From assembly GCF_002753895.1 (NCBI RefSeq), contig NZ_NJER01000001.1:434001-498000 (forward strand): a DNA stretch of 64,000 bases. Reading direction: 5' to 3'. The notes under the pieces are model-generated. The model searched no databases. It had not been told where the DNA came from and saw only the letters and a list, made by a program, of their open reading frames with translations. Numbering within the stretch: position 1 is the stretch's first letter; each line of letters begins with the position of its first letter. Position numbers and translations under genes: made by a program. Origin of the DNA: Halobacteriovorax sp. JY17. Lineage in GTDB: Bacteria > Bdellovibrionota > Bacteriovoracia > Bacteriovoracales > Bacteriovoracaceae. Below, one piece after another: positions 54,271-62,900 of the stretch.

Positions 54271-55218
54271 ATGTCACAAAATACAGAAAGAAAAGTTCCT
54301 GAATTAAGCTTACTAAGTTATGTGAATGGGACAACTGCTGATCAAGTTAAATTCGTTGATGATATTATGATTGGGCTTAAAGATTATGGATTTATTGTTT
54401 TAAAAGATCACACTGTGGATCAGTCAAAAGTAGATAAGGCCTATGAGTACTTAAGCGAATTCTATGCACTTCCTTCTGAGATTAAGAAAAAGTACTCAGG
54501 CGATAACGGCGGACAACGTGGATATACTCCTTTTAAAGTTGAGCATGCAAAGAATAATGACAATCCAGATTTAAAAGAATTCTGGCATGTTGGGCGTGAG
54601 CTTGCAGCAACTTCTCAGTATAAAGGTGTCTATCCTGAAAATGTTTGGCCAACAGAGATTCCTGAGTTTAAAGAAACATTTCTACAACTCTATAACTCTA
54701 TGGATACTACTTCCGCAATTTTACTTGAAGCAATTGGACGTGGACTTGATGTTCCTGCAAATTTCTTCAATGAAATGATTAATGACGGTAATTCAATCCT
54801 AAGAGCAATTCACTATCCACCAACTAAAGGTGAAGATACGAAGAATTCAATTAGAGCAGCAGCTCACGAGGATATTAATTTAATTACAATGCTAGTTGGA
54901 GCAACGGAGTCGGGGCTTGAGCTTCTAGATCACGATGGGACTTGGCTAGCAGTTGATTCAAAGCCTGGAGAAATTGTTGTTGATACCGGGGACATGATGA
55001 GCAGACTTACTAACGATGTTCTTCCTGCAACTACTCACAGAGTTGTAAATCCAACAAATGATGGTTCTAGAAGATTCTCTATGCCTTACTTTGTTCACCC
55101 ACACTCAAAAGCGAATCTCTCTTGCTTATCAAGCTGTGTTGGAACTGGAGCGAAGTACGAAGATATTACAGCTGGAGACTTCCTAGTTCAGAGATTGAAA
55201 GAAATTGGTCTTTATTAG
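54271..55218 (+). CDS. 2-oxoglutarate/Fe(II)-dependent oxygenase, isopenicillin-N-synthase family
   Basis: 315 residues with the double-stranded beta-helix fold. N-terminal part: PELSLLSYVNGTTADQVKFVDDIMIGLKDYGFIVLKDH. Facial triad: H199 and D201 in AAAHEDINLITML and H256 in LPATTHRVVNP. The co-substrate arginine is R268 in SRRFSMPYF. Family members hydroxylate, desaturate or cyclise small molecules using 2-oxoglutarate and O2, or use O2 alone as isopenicillin N synthase does. The substrate is unknown. A hairpin after the gene (55237-55265) separates it from the diiron operon, so it may or may not belong to the same pathway. Confidence 0.9.
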   Translation: MSQNTERKVPELSLLSYVNGTTADQVKFVDDIMIGLKDYGFIVLKDHTVDQSKVDKAYEYLSEFYALPSEIKKKYSGDNGGQRGYTPFKVEHAKNNDNPDLKEFWHVGRELAATSQYKGVYPENVWPTEIPEFKETFLQLYNSMDTTSAILLEAIGRGLDVPANFFNEMINDGNSILRAIHYPPTKGEDTKNSIRAAAHEDINLITMLVGATESGLELLDHDGTWLAVDSKPGEIVVDTGDMMSRLTNDVLPATTHRVVNPTNDGSRRFSMPYFVHPHSKANLSCLSSCVGTGAKYEDITAGDFLVQRLKEIGLY

Positions 55219-55236
55219 TAATAACTTCAGATAGTT

Positions 55237-55265
55237 AGAGGGTGTACAAGTTCTTTACACCCTCT
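55237..55265 (+). terminator. Hairpin after the oxygenase gene
   Basis: AGAGGGTGTA pairs perfectly with TACACCCTCT around a nine-base loop, 19 bases after the oxygenase stop. No T-run on either strand, so it is a weak terminator or an mRNA 3' end stabiliser. Confidence 0.5.
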
Positions 55266-55338
55266 GTAACAATTCCACTTACTAAGTAATTATTTCTATT
55301 TACCTCTAAAATTACATAATTAAACTTTAGAGGTAAAT

Positions 55339-56343
55339 GTGAACTTTGATATCTACGATGAGCAGAAATTAGCTCGCCAATTACAAATTCAAAAGAAGAA
55401 GGCCTGGGATATTGAAACCGATATTAACTGGTCTCAGGGAATTGATCTTAGTAAATCATTCCTACCTTTAAATAATGTAAATACTCTCTTTAAAAATGCA
55501 ACACCTGAGCAGCTTCGAGTTATTTCGCAATTGATGGGACTCATTGTCGCTTCGACGATTTCTCAGCTTGAAAATGTTGCTTATAGATTAAAGGTTCCTG
55601 TTTGGGAAAACTTTCTAAGAAAGCATCCAGTAAACCCAGAGCTATTAGAACTCGGTGAACAGTTCTTTGAAGAAGAAAAGAAGCATTCAAGGGCCTTTAA
55701 TAAGTATATTGATCTCTTTGCTAGTGAAGTAAATATTGATCCAGTGGATTTAAAGAGATTTCTTCCAAAGGCACATAACACTGCTATTGAAAAAATTTAT
55801 ACACTCAATTCTAAAGTTGGTGGCATGGCCATGTGGTGGCTAATTTCTGCGGTAGAAGAAGAGTCAATCCTCTTCTATCACTTACTAAATGAAGTAAAGG
55901 AAAACGTTGATCCACTTTACTATAATTTACACCGCTGTCATTTTGAAGAAGAAGTAAGGCATAAGAGCTATGCTCATATGATGTTAGAAGTGTATAACGA
56001 ATTTGTGAATACTCCTTCGTCTTACGTCTTTAAGAAAGTAGATTTTATTCTAGCAGAAGTTCTAAATATGACTTGGACTTTTTCTCAGCTCTTAAAAGTT
56101 AAGGAGCTTAAAAAGTATAAGAATCACCATGAATTCTTCAATACTCTAAGTAGTTGTATGGATTTATTAGAAGGTAAGTCTCAACTAGATATCTTGTCGG
56201 CGCTCTTTCATTCAACGCCGTATATTTCTCATACGATCCATCTTTCAGAGCATGGGCATATAAGAGAATTATTAAAGAGATATAATACTAGTAAATTGCC
56301 ACTTCCTAACTCTAGGATTGGGGAGATTCTATGTACTGTATAG
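55339..56343 (+). CDS. AurF-type diiron oxygenase
   Basis: 334 residues, starting at GTG (an AGAGG tract lies about 6-10 bases upstream). Diiron ligands follow the AurF/CmlI pattern in a ferritin-like helical protein: E78 in SQLENVAY, E113-x2-H116 in EEEKKHSRAF, a glutamate in VEEESILFY (about 173-175), and H201-x3-E205-x2-H208 in HFEEEVRHKS. This H-x3-E-x2-H end distinguishes it from many other ferritin-like diiron proteins. Known relatives oxygenate aryl-amines, but the fold is used for other oxidations. It begins an operon whose next genes overlap: alpha/beta hydrolase and two desaturases. Confidence 0.75.
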   Translation: MNFDIYDEQKLARQLQIQKKKAWDIETDINWSQGIDLSKSFLPLNNVNTLFKNATPEQLRVISQLMGLIVASTISQLENVAYRLKVPVWENFLRKHPVNPELLELGEQFFEEEKKHSRAFNKYIDLFASEVNIDPVDLKRFLPKAHNTAIEKIYTLNSKVGGMAMWWLISAVEEESILFYHLLNEVKENVDPLYYNLHRCHFEEEVRHKSYAHMMLEVYNEFVNTPSSYVFKKVDFILAEVLNMTWTFSQLLKVKELKKYKNHHEFFNTLSSCMDLLEGKSQLDILSALFHSTPYISHTIHLSEHGHIRELLKRYNTSKLPLPNSRIGEILCTV

Positions 56344-57173
56344 ATTCTAAGTTTAGAAACGGGAAAGACATTTACTTCATTAATGAATGCTATGATGAAG
56401 ACCGAGATATTATTCTTATGGTACATGGTTTTCCTGATGACGCTTTTGGTTTTTCTGCTCAAATTGAGAGCTTGAAAGATAGATTTAATATCATTGCTCC
56501 ATTCATGCACAGTGTGCTCAATGGCGAAAGCACAAGTACTGAGAGAATAGCTCCTCGGGAGCTTATTCATGATGTTCTCTTTCTCTTAAAGGAAGTGAAT
56601 CCAACTGGTGAGAAGAGAGTTTTTCTCATGGGACATGATCTAGGATGCTTTACTTGTACAGCAATTGCTCAAATATCTCCTCATCAAATAAAGGGAATCG
56701 TCCATATTAATGGGTTAGGACTTCAGCAATTCTATAATAGAAGATTTAGCTTAAAGCAGTGGATGAAGTCTTCATATGTTCTATTCGCTCAATTTAATTT
56801 AGTAAGGCTCATTGTTTCTAAGTTCTTTCCGAAGCAATTTTTAAATATCATTTATAAATTATCTTATGTAGAAAAAGAGAATGACCTTTATAAGAAAGAT
56901 AAGAAAGTCTTCTCTTCTATCTATGTTTACAAGTATCTCTTTAAGAAAACGCTAGGACTTATTGGTTCACCAACAGTGAAGCTATCTGTACCGACACTAT
57001 TTTTATGGGGTAATAGAGATAACTTCTTAGAAATTCCAACACTAGATGAAGTTGATAAATTCTATGATAGCGCGCAGGTGAGAGTTCTTCCTGGAGGGCA
57101 TTGGATTCATCACTGTGCCAGCGAGAAAGTAAATAGAATCTTGCAAAACTGGAAAGGATTTAGTTATGAATAA
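56331..57173 (+). CDS. Alpha/beta hydrolase (epoxide-hydrolase/dehalogenase-like)
   Basis: 280 residues. VHGFPDDAFGFSAQI holds the oxyanion region. The nucleophile elbow is GHDLG at 101-105, so the nucleophile is Asp (D103), as in epoxide hydrolases and haloalkane dehalogenases. A conserved His lies in LPGGHWIHH near the C-terminus and acidic DN residues in LWGNRDNFLEI could complete the triad. A variable cap (about 130-200) would set substrate choice. It overlaps the diiron gene by 13 bases and the first desaturase by 8 bases, so the four genes are translated together. Confidence 0.85.
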   Translation: MYCIDSKFRNGKDIYFINECYDEDRDIILMVHGFPDDAFGFSAQIESLKDRFNIIAPFMHSVLNGESTSTERIAPRELIHDVLFLLKEVNPTGEKRVFLMGHDLGCFTCTAIAQISPHQIKGIVHINGLGLQQFYNRRFSLKQWMKSSYVLFAQFNLVRLIVSKFFPKQFLNIIYKLSYVEKENDLYKKDKKVFSSIYVYKYLFKKTLGLIGSPTVKLSVPTLFLWGNRDNFLEIPTLDEVDKFYDSAQVRVLPGGHWIHHCASEKVNRILQNWKGFSYE

Positions 57174-58053
57174 GTTTAAAAGAGATGAGTACTATCTATT
57201 AAGATATTCTATAATTCACTGTCTAGTCTTTCTTAGTTTATCAGCTTTACTATTTAATCTTAAGGGAATAGATCTTAGCTTTGATTTACAAATGGTGGAT
57301 GGATTACTAGTTATTGGGGGACTCTTTCTTTGTGGACTTCCGTCAGGTCTATTACATAATTGCGCTCACCGAAATGTTGGAGCGAGATGGTTTAATGACT
57401 TAGTTGGAGAGTTCCTAGGAACAGTAATGCTCTATGGTTATAGAGGATTTTCTCTGGGACATATGTTTCACCATAAATTTCCTGATAACCCAAAGTTCGA
57501 TCCACATCCTCCAAGAGGATATTCATTCTTAAGATTTGTGGTTTCTCCAATAGAGGCCACTCTTATAATTATTGAGAGGGCCTATTATGAAACTTTTGGA
57601 GAGAATAAGAAGTCAAAGACGATTTTACAGACTTCAAGATTAGTCTTTAATATTTCAATTCTCTTGAAGTTATCTTTTTGGTTCTTACTTTTTGGGGCAA
57701 AGGTATTTACACTTTTCTATCTAGTTCTCTATATTTCAAATATCTTTGTATTTGCTCATATTAACTTTGCTACACATATTGAAAATGAGAATGGAGATTC
57801 AGAAATTGTTAACTTAAATCATAATCTCTACTATAAAGCCGTAAATAGGATTTCCCTTGGCGGATACTTTCATAAGAATCATCACTTAAAACCTAGGGCG
57901 TTTAACCCGGCTAAGATAGAATTTAAAGAGAGTAAGAGCTTAGTTACTTATTGTCCTCCAATAGATCTAAAGACCCCAAAGAGAGGGCCTCTCCTATCGT
58001 TTACTTTTGTTAATGGTCTTGAAACTCTAACGCAGAAACTTAATTTGGATTAA
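57166..58053 (+). CDS. Membrane fatty-acid-desaturase-type diiron enzyme (first copy)
   Basis: 295 residues with three to four membrane spans. Three histidine boxes match the membrane-bound desaturase/hydroxylase family: H64-x3-H68 (HNCAHRN), H99-x2-H102-H103 (GHMFHHKF) and H236-x2-H239-H240 (HKNHHLKP), with an extra His in VFAHINFATHIEN. The NPKFDPHPPRG stretch after the second box is shared with the next gene. It oxidises an acyl or related lipid in the inner membrane. Overlaps the hydrolase gene by 8 bases. Confidence 0.87.
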   Translation: MNKFKRDEYYLLRYSIIHCLVFLSLSALLFNLKGIDLSFDLQMVDGLLVIGGLFLCGLPSGLLHNCAHRNVGARWFNDLVGEFLGTVMLYGYRGFSLGHMFHHKFPDNPKFDPHPPRGYSFLRFVVSPIEATLIIIERAYYETFGENKKSKTILQTSRLVFNISILLKLSFWFLLFGAKVFTLFYLVLYISNIFVFAHINFATHIENENGDSEIVNLNHNLYYKAVNRISLGGYFHKNHHLKPRAFNPAKIEFKESKSLVTYCPPIDLKTPKRGPLLSFTFVNGLETLTQKLNLD

Positions 58054-58055
58054 TT

Positions 58056-58862
58056 ATGAATAAGTATAGAAAAGATAGAAATTACTTCTTAAATTACTTT
58101 AATGCCAATATTCTCGTTTTTGGCCTCTTAAATATTTTCTTAATTCTATTTAAGAAGGGATTATTTGAAAATAATTTTGCAATTGAATTTCTTTTCGTCA
58201 TTCCTCTTGGACTAGTCTTTGGTCTTGTGATTGCGACAGCTTTTCATAATGCTAGTCATGGTAATATTAAACCAAGAGTTCTCAACACAATTATTGGAGA
58301 ATTTTGTGGGGCCTTCACTCTTGATGGAATGAGAAATTTTAAGGTGGGCCATATGCTTCACCATATTCATGCAGATGATCTAGAGCTTGATCCTCATCCT
58401 CCACACGGTCTCACTTTCTTTGAGTTTATTAAACTTTCTAAAGATAGAACAATTCAAGTTCTAATTAAAGAATACTATAAGCATCACGGAGAAACGGAAG
58501 AGTCTAAGAGTAATATTAAACTTCAAATTCTCTCTTATAAAGTTGGCGTTGCCTTAAAAATACTTTTTTGGTTTGCTCTCTTTGGTCCAGCTCTCTTTGT
58601 GACTTTCTATATTCCTTCTTTTATGAGCTACTTTTTTGGTTTTGCTCACTTAAATTATATTTCTCATGGAAATGATGAAGAAGGTGAAGGCGAAATTTTA
58701 AATCATGATGGGGGAGTCTTCTTTAGCGTGATGAATATGTTAACTTCAGGTGGTTACTATCATAAGAATCATCATAAGTATCCAGGTCTCTATAACCCTT
58801 CAAGATTGGATAAATTAAAATCTAATGCCAACAGAGAACTTAGAATTTACAATCCCAGTTGA
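58056..58862 (+). CDS. Membrane fatty-acid-desaturase-type diiron enzyme (second copy)
   Basis: 268 residues. Same architecture as the preceding gene, with histidine boxes at the same residue numbers: H64-x3-H68 (HNASHGN), H99-x2-H102-H103 (HMLHHIH) and H236-x2-H239-H240 (HKNHHKYP), plus LDPHPPHG. N-termini also correspond (MNKFKRDEYY and MNKYRKDRNY). It is therefore a tandem paralogue that has diverged, so it probably acts on a different position or substrate. Its 3' end overlaps the convergent outer-membrane protein gene by 48 bases. Confidence 0.87.
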   Translation: MNKYRKDRNYFLNYFNANILVFGLLNIFLILFKKGLFENNFAIEFLFVIPLGLVFGLVIATAFHNASHGNIKPRVLNTIIGEFCGAFTLDGMRNFKVGHMLHHIHADDLELDPHPPHGLTFFEFIKLSKDRTIQVLIKEYYKHHGETEESKSNIKLQILSYKVGVALKILFWFALFGPALFVTFYIPSFMSYFFGFAHLNYISHGNDEEGEGEILNHDGGVFFSVMNMLTSGGYYHKNHHKYPGLYNPSRLDKLKSNANRELRIYNPS

Positions 58863-59717
58863 TTGCTCGTCTCCTGTTGTAAATTCTTCATTGGCAACAA
58901 TATTTTCAATTTGAAGCTCAGCTATAAAAGCGTAAGATGCCTTATCTGGCGCAGTTTCATACCCAAGTCTAAAGTAGGGAAGAAGTGTGGCAGAGCCTGA
59001 TTTTGTACTATCTCCAACTTCTGTTGATGATTTTCCAATACCAGCTCCAAGACCTGCGTAGATATGACTTCTCGTATTTCTAATCTGATTGAAGTGATAA
59101 GTCACATCTCCTATGAGAAAATTTCTAGTCGAGGGAATTGATCTCTCTGGGTTAACACCTTTAGCAGTATCACTATCAAATCTTACACCGCCTCCAAATT
59201 CTAGATGCCTATTAATTCTTTTAGAGTAAGTGGCTTCAAGGTGGATTGATGTTCTAGATTCGAGTGATTCTGCTTGAACTTCTGAAGTTGATTGCGAGAG
59301 AGAAATACCCCAGGATGCCCTTAAGTTGACATAACCTCTCACAATATTTCTTAGATAGCTGTCCTCTTGTTTCTTCTCGACCTCTCTTAATTTAGAGAGT
59401 GCGACCTCACTCCAAATTCTTTCAAGAGAAGATGTGTAAGTGACAATTTCATTTATTTTAAATGGAACAGTGGCTTCCTTATCGATAAGACTCCAAAGAG
59501 AGTAGTATCTAGTCACTTCAGTTGCTCTGGCCGTAAAGGAAATATCTACAGTAGAGAAGAGTGAAATTTGACCTTTGGAAATTCCATAATCTCTTCCTTT
59601 TCTAATAACAAATGTCTTCTTTGTATTTGAAACTGATTGGACGATAACCAAATTCTCATTGGCCAGGGCCCATGAGCTAGAGAAAAATAAGAAAATTACG
59701 ATTAAATATTTATTCAT
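58815..59717 (-). CDS. Putative outer-membrane beta-barrel protein
   Basis: 300 residues with a signal peptide (YLIVIFLFFSSSWALA). The first part of the mature protein (about 20-110) is a small domain with NTKKTFVIRKGRDYGISKGQISLF. The rest alternates strand-like segments, such as ASWGISLSQSTSEVQAES, HLEATYSKRINRHLEFGGGVRF, HIYAGLGAGIG and LPYFRLGYETA, and ends in FSVGIRF, with a C-terminal Phe typical of outer-membrane barrels. Probably an 8-strand type barrel. The 3' 48 bases overlap the desaturase gene on the other strand, which is unusual in this window. Confidence 0.75.
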   Translation of the reverse strand: MNKYLIVIFLFFSSSWALANENLVIVQSVSNTKKTFVIRKGRDYGISKGQISLFSTVDISFTARATEVTRYYSLWSLIDKEATVPFKINEIVTYTSSLERIWSEVALSKLREVEKKQEDSYLRNIVRGYVNLRASWGISLSQSTSEVQAESLESRTSIHLEATYSKRINRHLEFGGGVRFDSDTAKGVNPERSIPSTRNFLIGDVTYHFNQIRNTRSHIYAGLGAGIGKSSTEVGDSTKSGSATLLPYFRLGYETAPDKASYAFIAELQIENIVANEEFTTGDEQSTGIVNSKFSVGIRF

Positions 59718-59981
59718 TAATTATATTGTAAGGTTGAAGTAGTAATTGATCAATTAGGTAATGCGTACCTTCTTTTTCTAAATGCCATATAAAGTAGGCA
59801 AAATGACGCCTCTAAGCGGAGTTCTTTTCTCGGTTATTTGTGAGCATCCCCTTAGAAATGCAGTAATTTCCACACAATTTTATAAAGTTATCTTTATATG
59901 CCTCAGAATTAGAGATAGGAGAGATTTTCTTAAAGATTAACCTTTAAGTTTCGATAAGTTGGTTAGAGTAATGGGAAGAGT

Positions 59982-62900
59982 ATGACAAAGTATTGGTTCA
60001 AAATTCTTTTACCACTTTTTGTTCTAGGCCTTCTTTCTTCATGCGTTGGAGAAAAAAAGGGAAAGAATCCAAAATGTGCAACGGGAACAGCTTTTGATAA
60101 GCTGAGCCAGAAGTGCGTTAATTTTGGTAAGGCCCCTACTTCGACTCTTGATGTTGTTAATCTCTCTGAAGATGATCCAATTACAACTTTTACTTTAAAA
60201 TATACAGATGACAACAATGACGATGCTTCAAGTTGTCAGGTTTTTGATAGTGAGTCTGATATCGAATTAAGATCTCCGCTTTTGTCGACGATTTATGCAG
60301 ATGTTGATGCATTGGTGAGTGAAGTTGCAAAGTGTGCAAATCATATCAATGCTATGACTTTTCCTGTAGAGAGTGCAAACTCTTTATCTCTTCTTGCTTT
60401 ATTAGAAACTGCTCGAGATGGAGTAAAATCAACGGATATTACTACTAGTATGGTAGCAGCTCTTAACCTCTTTGTGACAAGAGTGACTAACCTTGCTAAT
60501 TACTGCCAGTCCCTTTCAAGTCTACCAACCTCTCAATTCTACGGGGAATCAGCAGTAAACGAATTAATTGAAGTTTCAAAGAAGAAGGAGTGGATTGAGA
60601 ATAGATGTTATTGCGCAGGAGGCGTATGTTCTTCTGAAATTGTTCTTGGGAAAAACCTAAGCGGCTCTTACGGCGTATCATATAATATTTCAGATGGAGT
60701 AGATGGAACCTCTCTAACAAAGCAACTTGGTATTAACGTAGTGGCGGTCAATGATAGTCCTATAGCTAAAGATTTCTATGTAACTGGTAATGAGAGCACC
60801 ACAGTATCTGCTGCGCCAATTTCTTTTATTATCCCAGCAGCGAGAGATGTAGAAGATGATCTTTCTCCGTTCTTTAGTTACCAGCTTGTTACTGCTCCTA
60901 CAAACGGAGTTATTTCTGGTTGTGCTCTTGCAAATGATGGATCTTTAAGCACTGATAGAACTTGTATTTATACTCCTAATGACAATGACGCAGGAGTAGT
61001 TACTGCTGTTGGTAAAGAAAATACATTAACAATTCCAACTTCGGCAGCAAATAATAATTTAATTTTCACTTCAAACGTTATTGGCCCTCAGGGTAATGAC
61101 ATTGATATTAAACTCTCTCAACATCCTCTTCTTCAAACTGGTAGTAATGTTAAAGTTGAAGTAGTAGGTCGAGCGGTGACTGTTTATATTGAAGATAATG
61201 TCACTTTGATTAATGACATTATTACCGCAGTAAACAACGATATAGAAGCATCATCAATTGTGACAGCTTCTGCAACTAATGGAATTAACGAAGCTATGGG
61301 AACTACTGCTAGTAGTGACATGACTTCTGGTGGAGTAGCTGCTTTTGACAACTTTACTTACAAAGTAAGTGATGGACAGTCGTTGAGTCAGAATATCGGG
61401 ATCATTACGCTAGATGTATTTTTACAAGATGACCCTCCTGTCGCAGGAACAGTTCCAGCGGCTTCCTTAATATTTAATGAAGACACTACTCAAACGGTTA
61501 GGCTTTCTGTTACTGATTCTGAAGGTGATACCGCAACGGCCTGTAGCGTGACTCCTACAAACGCTAATATAGTAGTTAGTACTCCTTGTTTGTGTCCTGC
61601 GGGCGAACTTTATTGTGATGTAGGCTTAACTCCTGCAGAAAACTTTGTAGGAACGGCTCTATTTAACTGGACTATTACAACTACGGGGACGGCAGGTCCT
61701 CAGGCGTCTATAAGTAAATTATCTCCTGTAACCGTTAATAGTGTTAATGATGCTCCATTTGCTAAGAGTGTTGCTGTTGATTTAGGTGCAGAGTCTAGTA
61801 CTGCAACCCCTGATTCTTATATTTTTAATTTATCCGATAGTGGTGCTTCTCTTGGAGTTGATCTTGATGGGGATGCTCTAAATTATGAACTCACAAGCGC
61901 TCTTGGTGGAGCAACTTTGACGGGATGTATTTCTGGAACAGTCCTTCTTCCTGGAGCAAATTGTTCTTACACTCCTGCTGATGGAAATATGAACGGGGTT
62001 GCTACAAAGGCAACTAATACTTATGTTGTTGGCGGTGGAAGTATTGTTTTTGAAGCTCTTCACGCTGGAGAGAATATGAATGGTGTAGATATCATTATTC
62101 AGGACTCTGTCATTGCTGATAGTTTAGGAACATTTGTTTCTGTTGATAGTAATTCTGCTACAGATATTAATGTTAATGTCTTTATAAATTTAGGTGTAAC
62201 AACTCTTGCCGATATTTCAGCCGCAATTCTAGCGGATCCTTATGCAGGACAATTAATCGCGACTCCAACAGTGGTCCTGGGAACTACTCTTGCTACTGCT
62301 GGAACAATTACATTAGCAGGAGCTGTGAATGCTACAGATATTTTAGAATACAAAGTTACAGACTCTACTGGTGCTATTGCATATGGTTCAGTTCATTTAA
62401 ATTTAACAGTAACAGATGACTCACCAGTTGTTTGCCCTTATTCTGACTTTGTTGACGCTCCTGAGTGTGGTCTTGCTGGATGTCTTGGAACTACAACTCC
62501 AGTTTCTAATATTAAACCAAAGAGTATCGGTGTTCTCTATTATGATAAGGGATCAGCTGTTTGTTATAGAAGTACAGGTATTTCTTCAACTAATGATTGG
62601 GAAATTATCACTGACTTCACAAGTATTATTGAAAAGAAAGTCGTCAATCAAAATGGTTATGTTGAAATAGATAATATTAGAATTGATGAGGGGGGAGCAG
62701 ATACTGTTGAAGATGCAGATACTATCTCTATTAAAGACATCACAATTGCTGATGGTGGAATGGGACTAATTCCTAGAAAGTCCGCCAATATTCAAGTCTT
62801 CTATGATGGAGCTTCTGTTGCCCTCGCTCCGGCCGTTCCTGGAGTAGGTGTTCCTATGACTGGAACTCTTCCTGACGGTGCCGCTAGTTCAGATGAACTG

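Noticed and set aside
59803-59940. 45-codon frame before the giant lipoprotein gene
   Set aside because: Low-complexity, basic, no clear domain, and only a weak purine tract upstream; likely chance.
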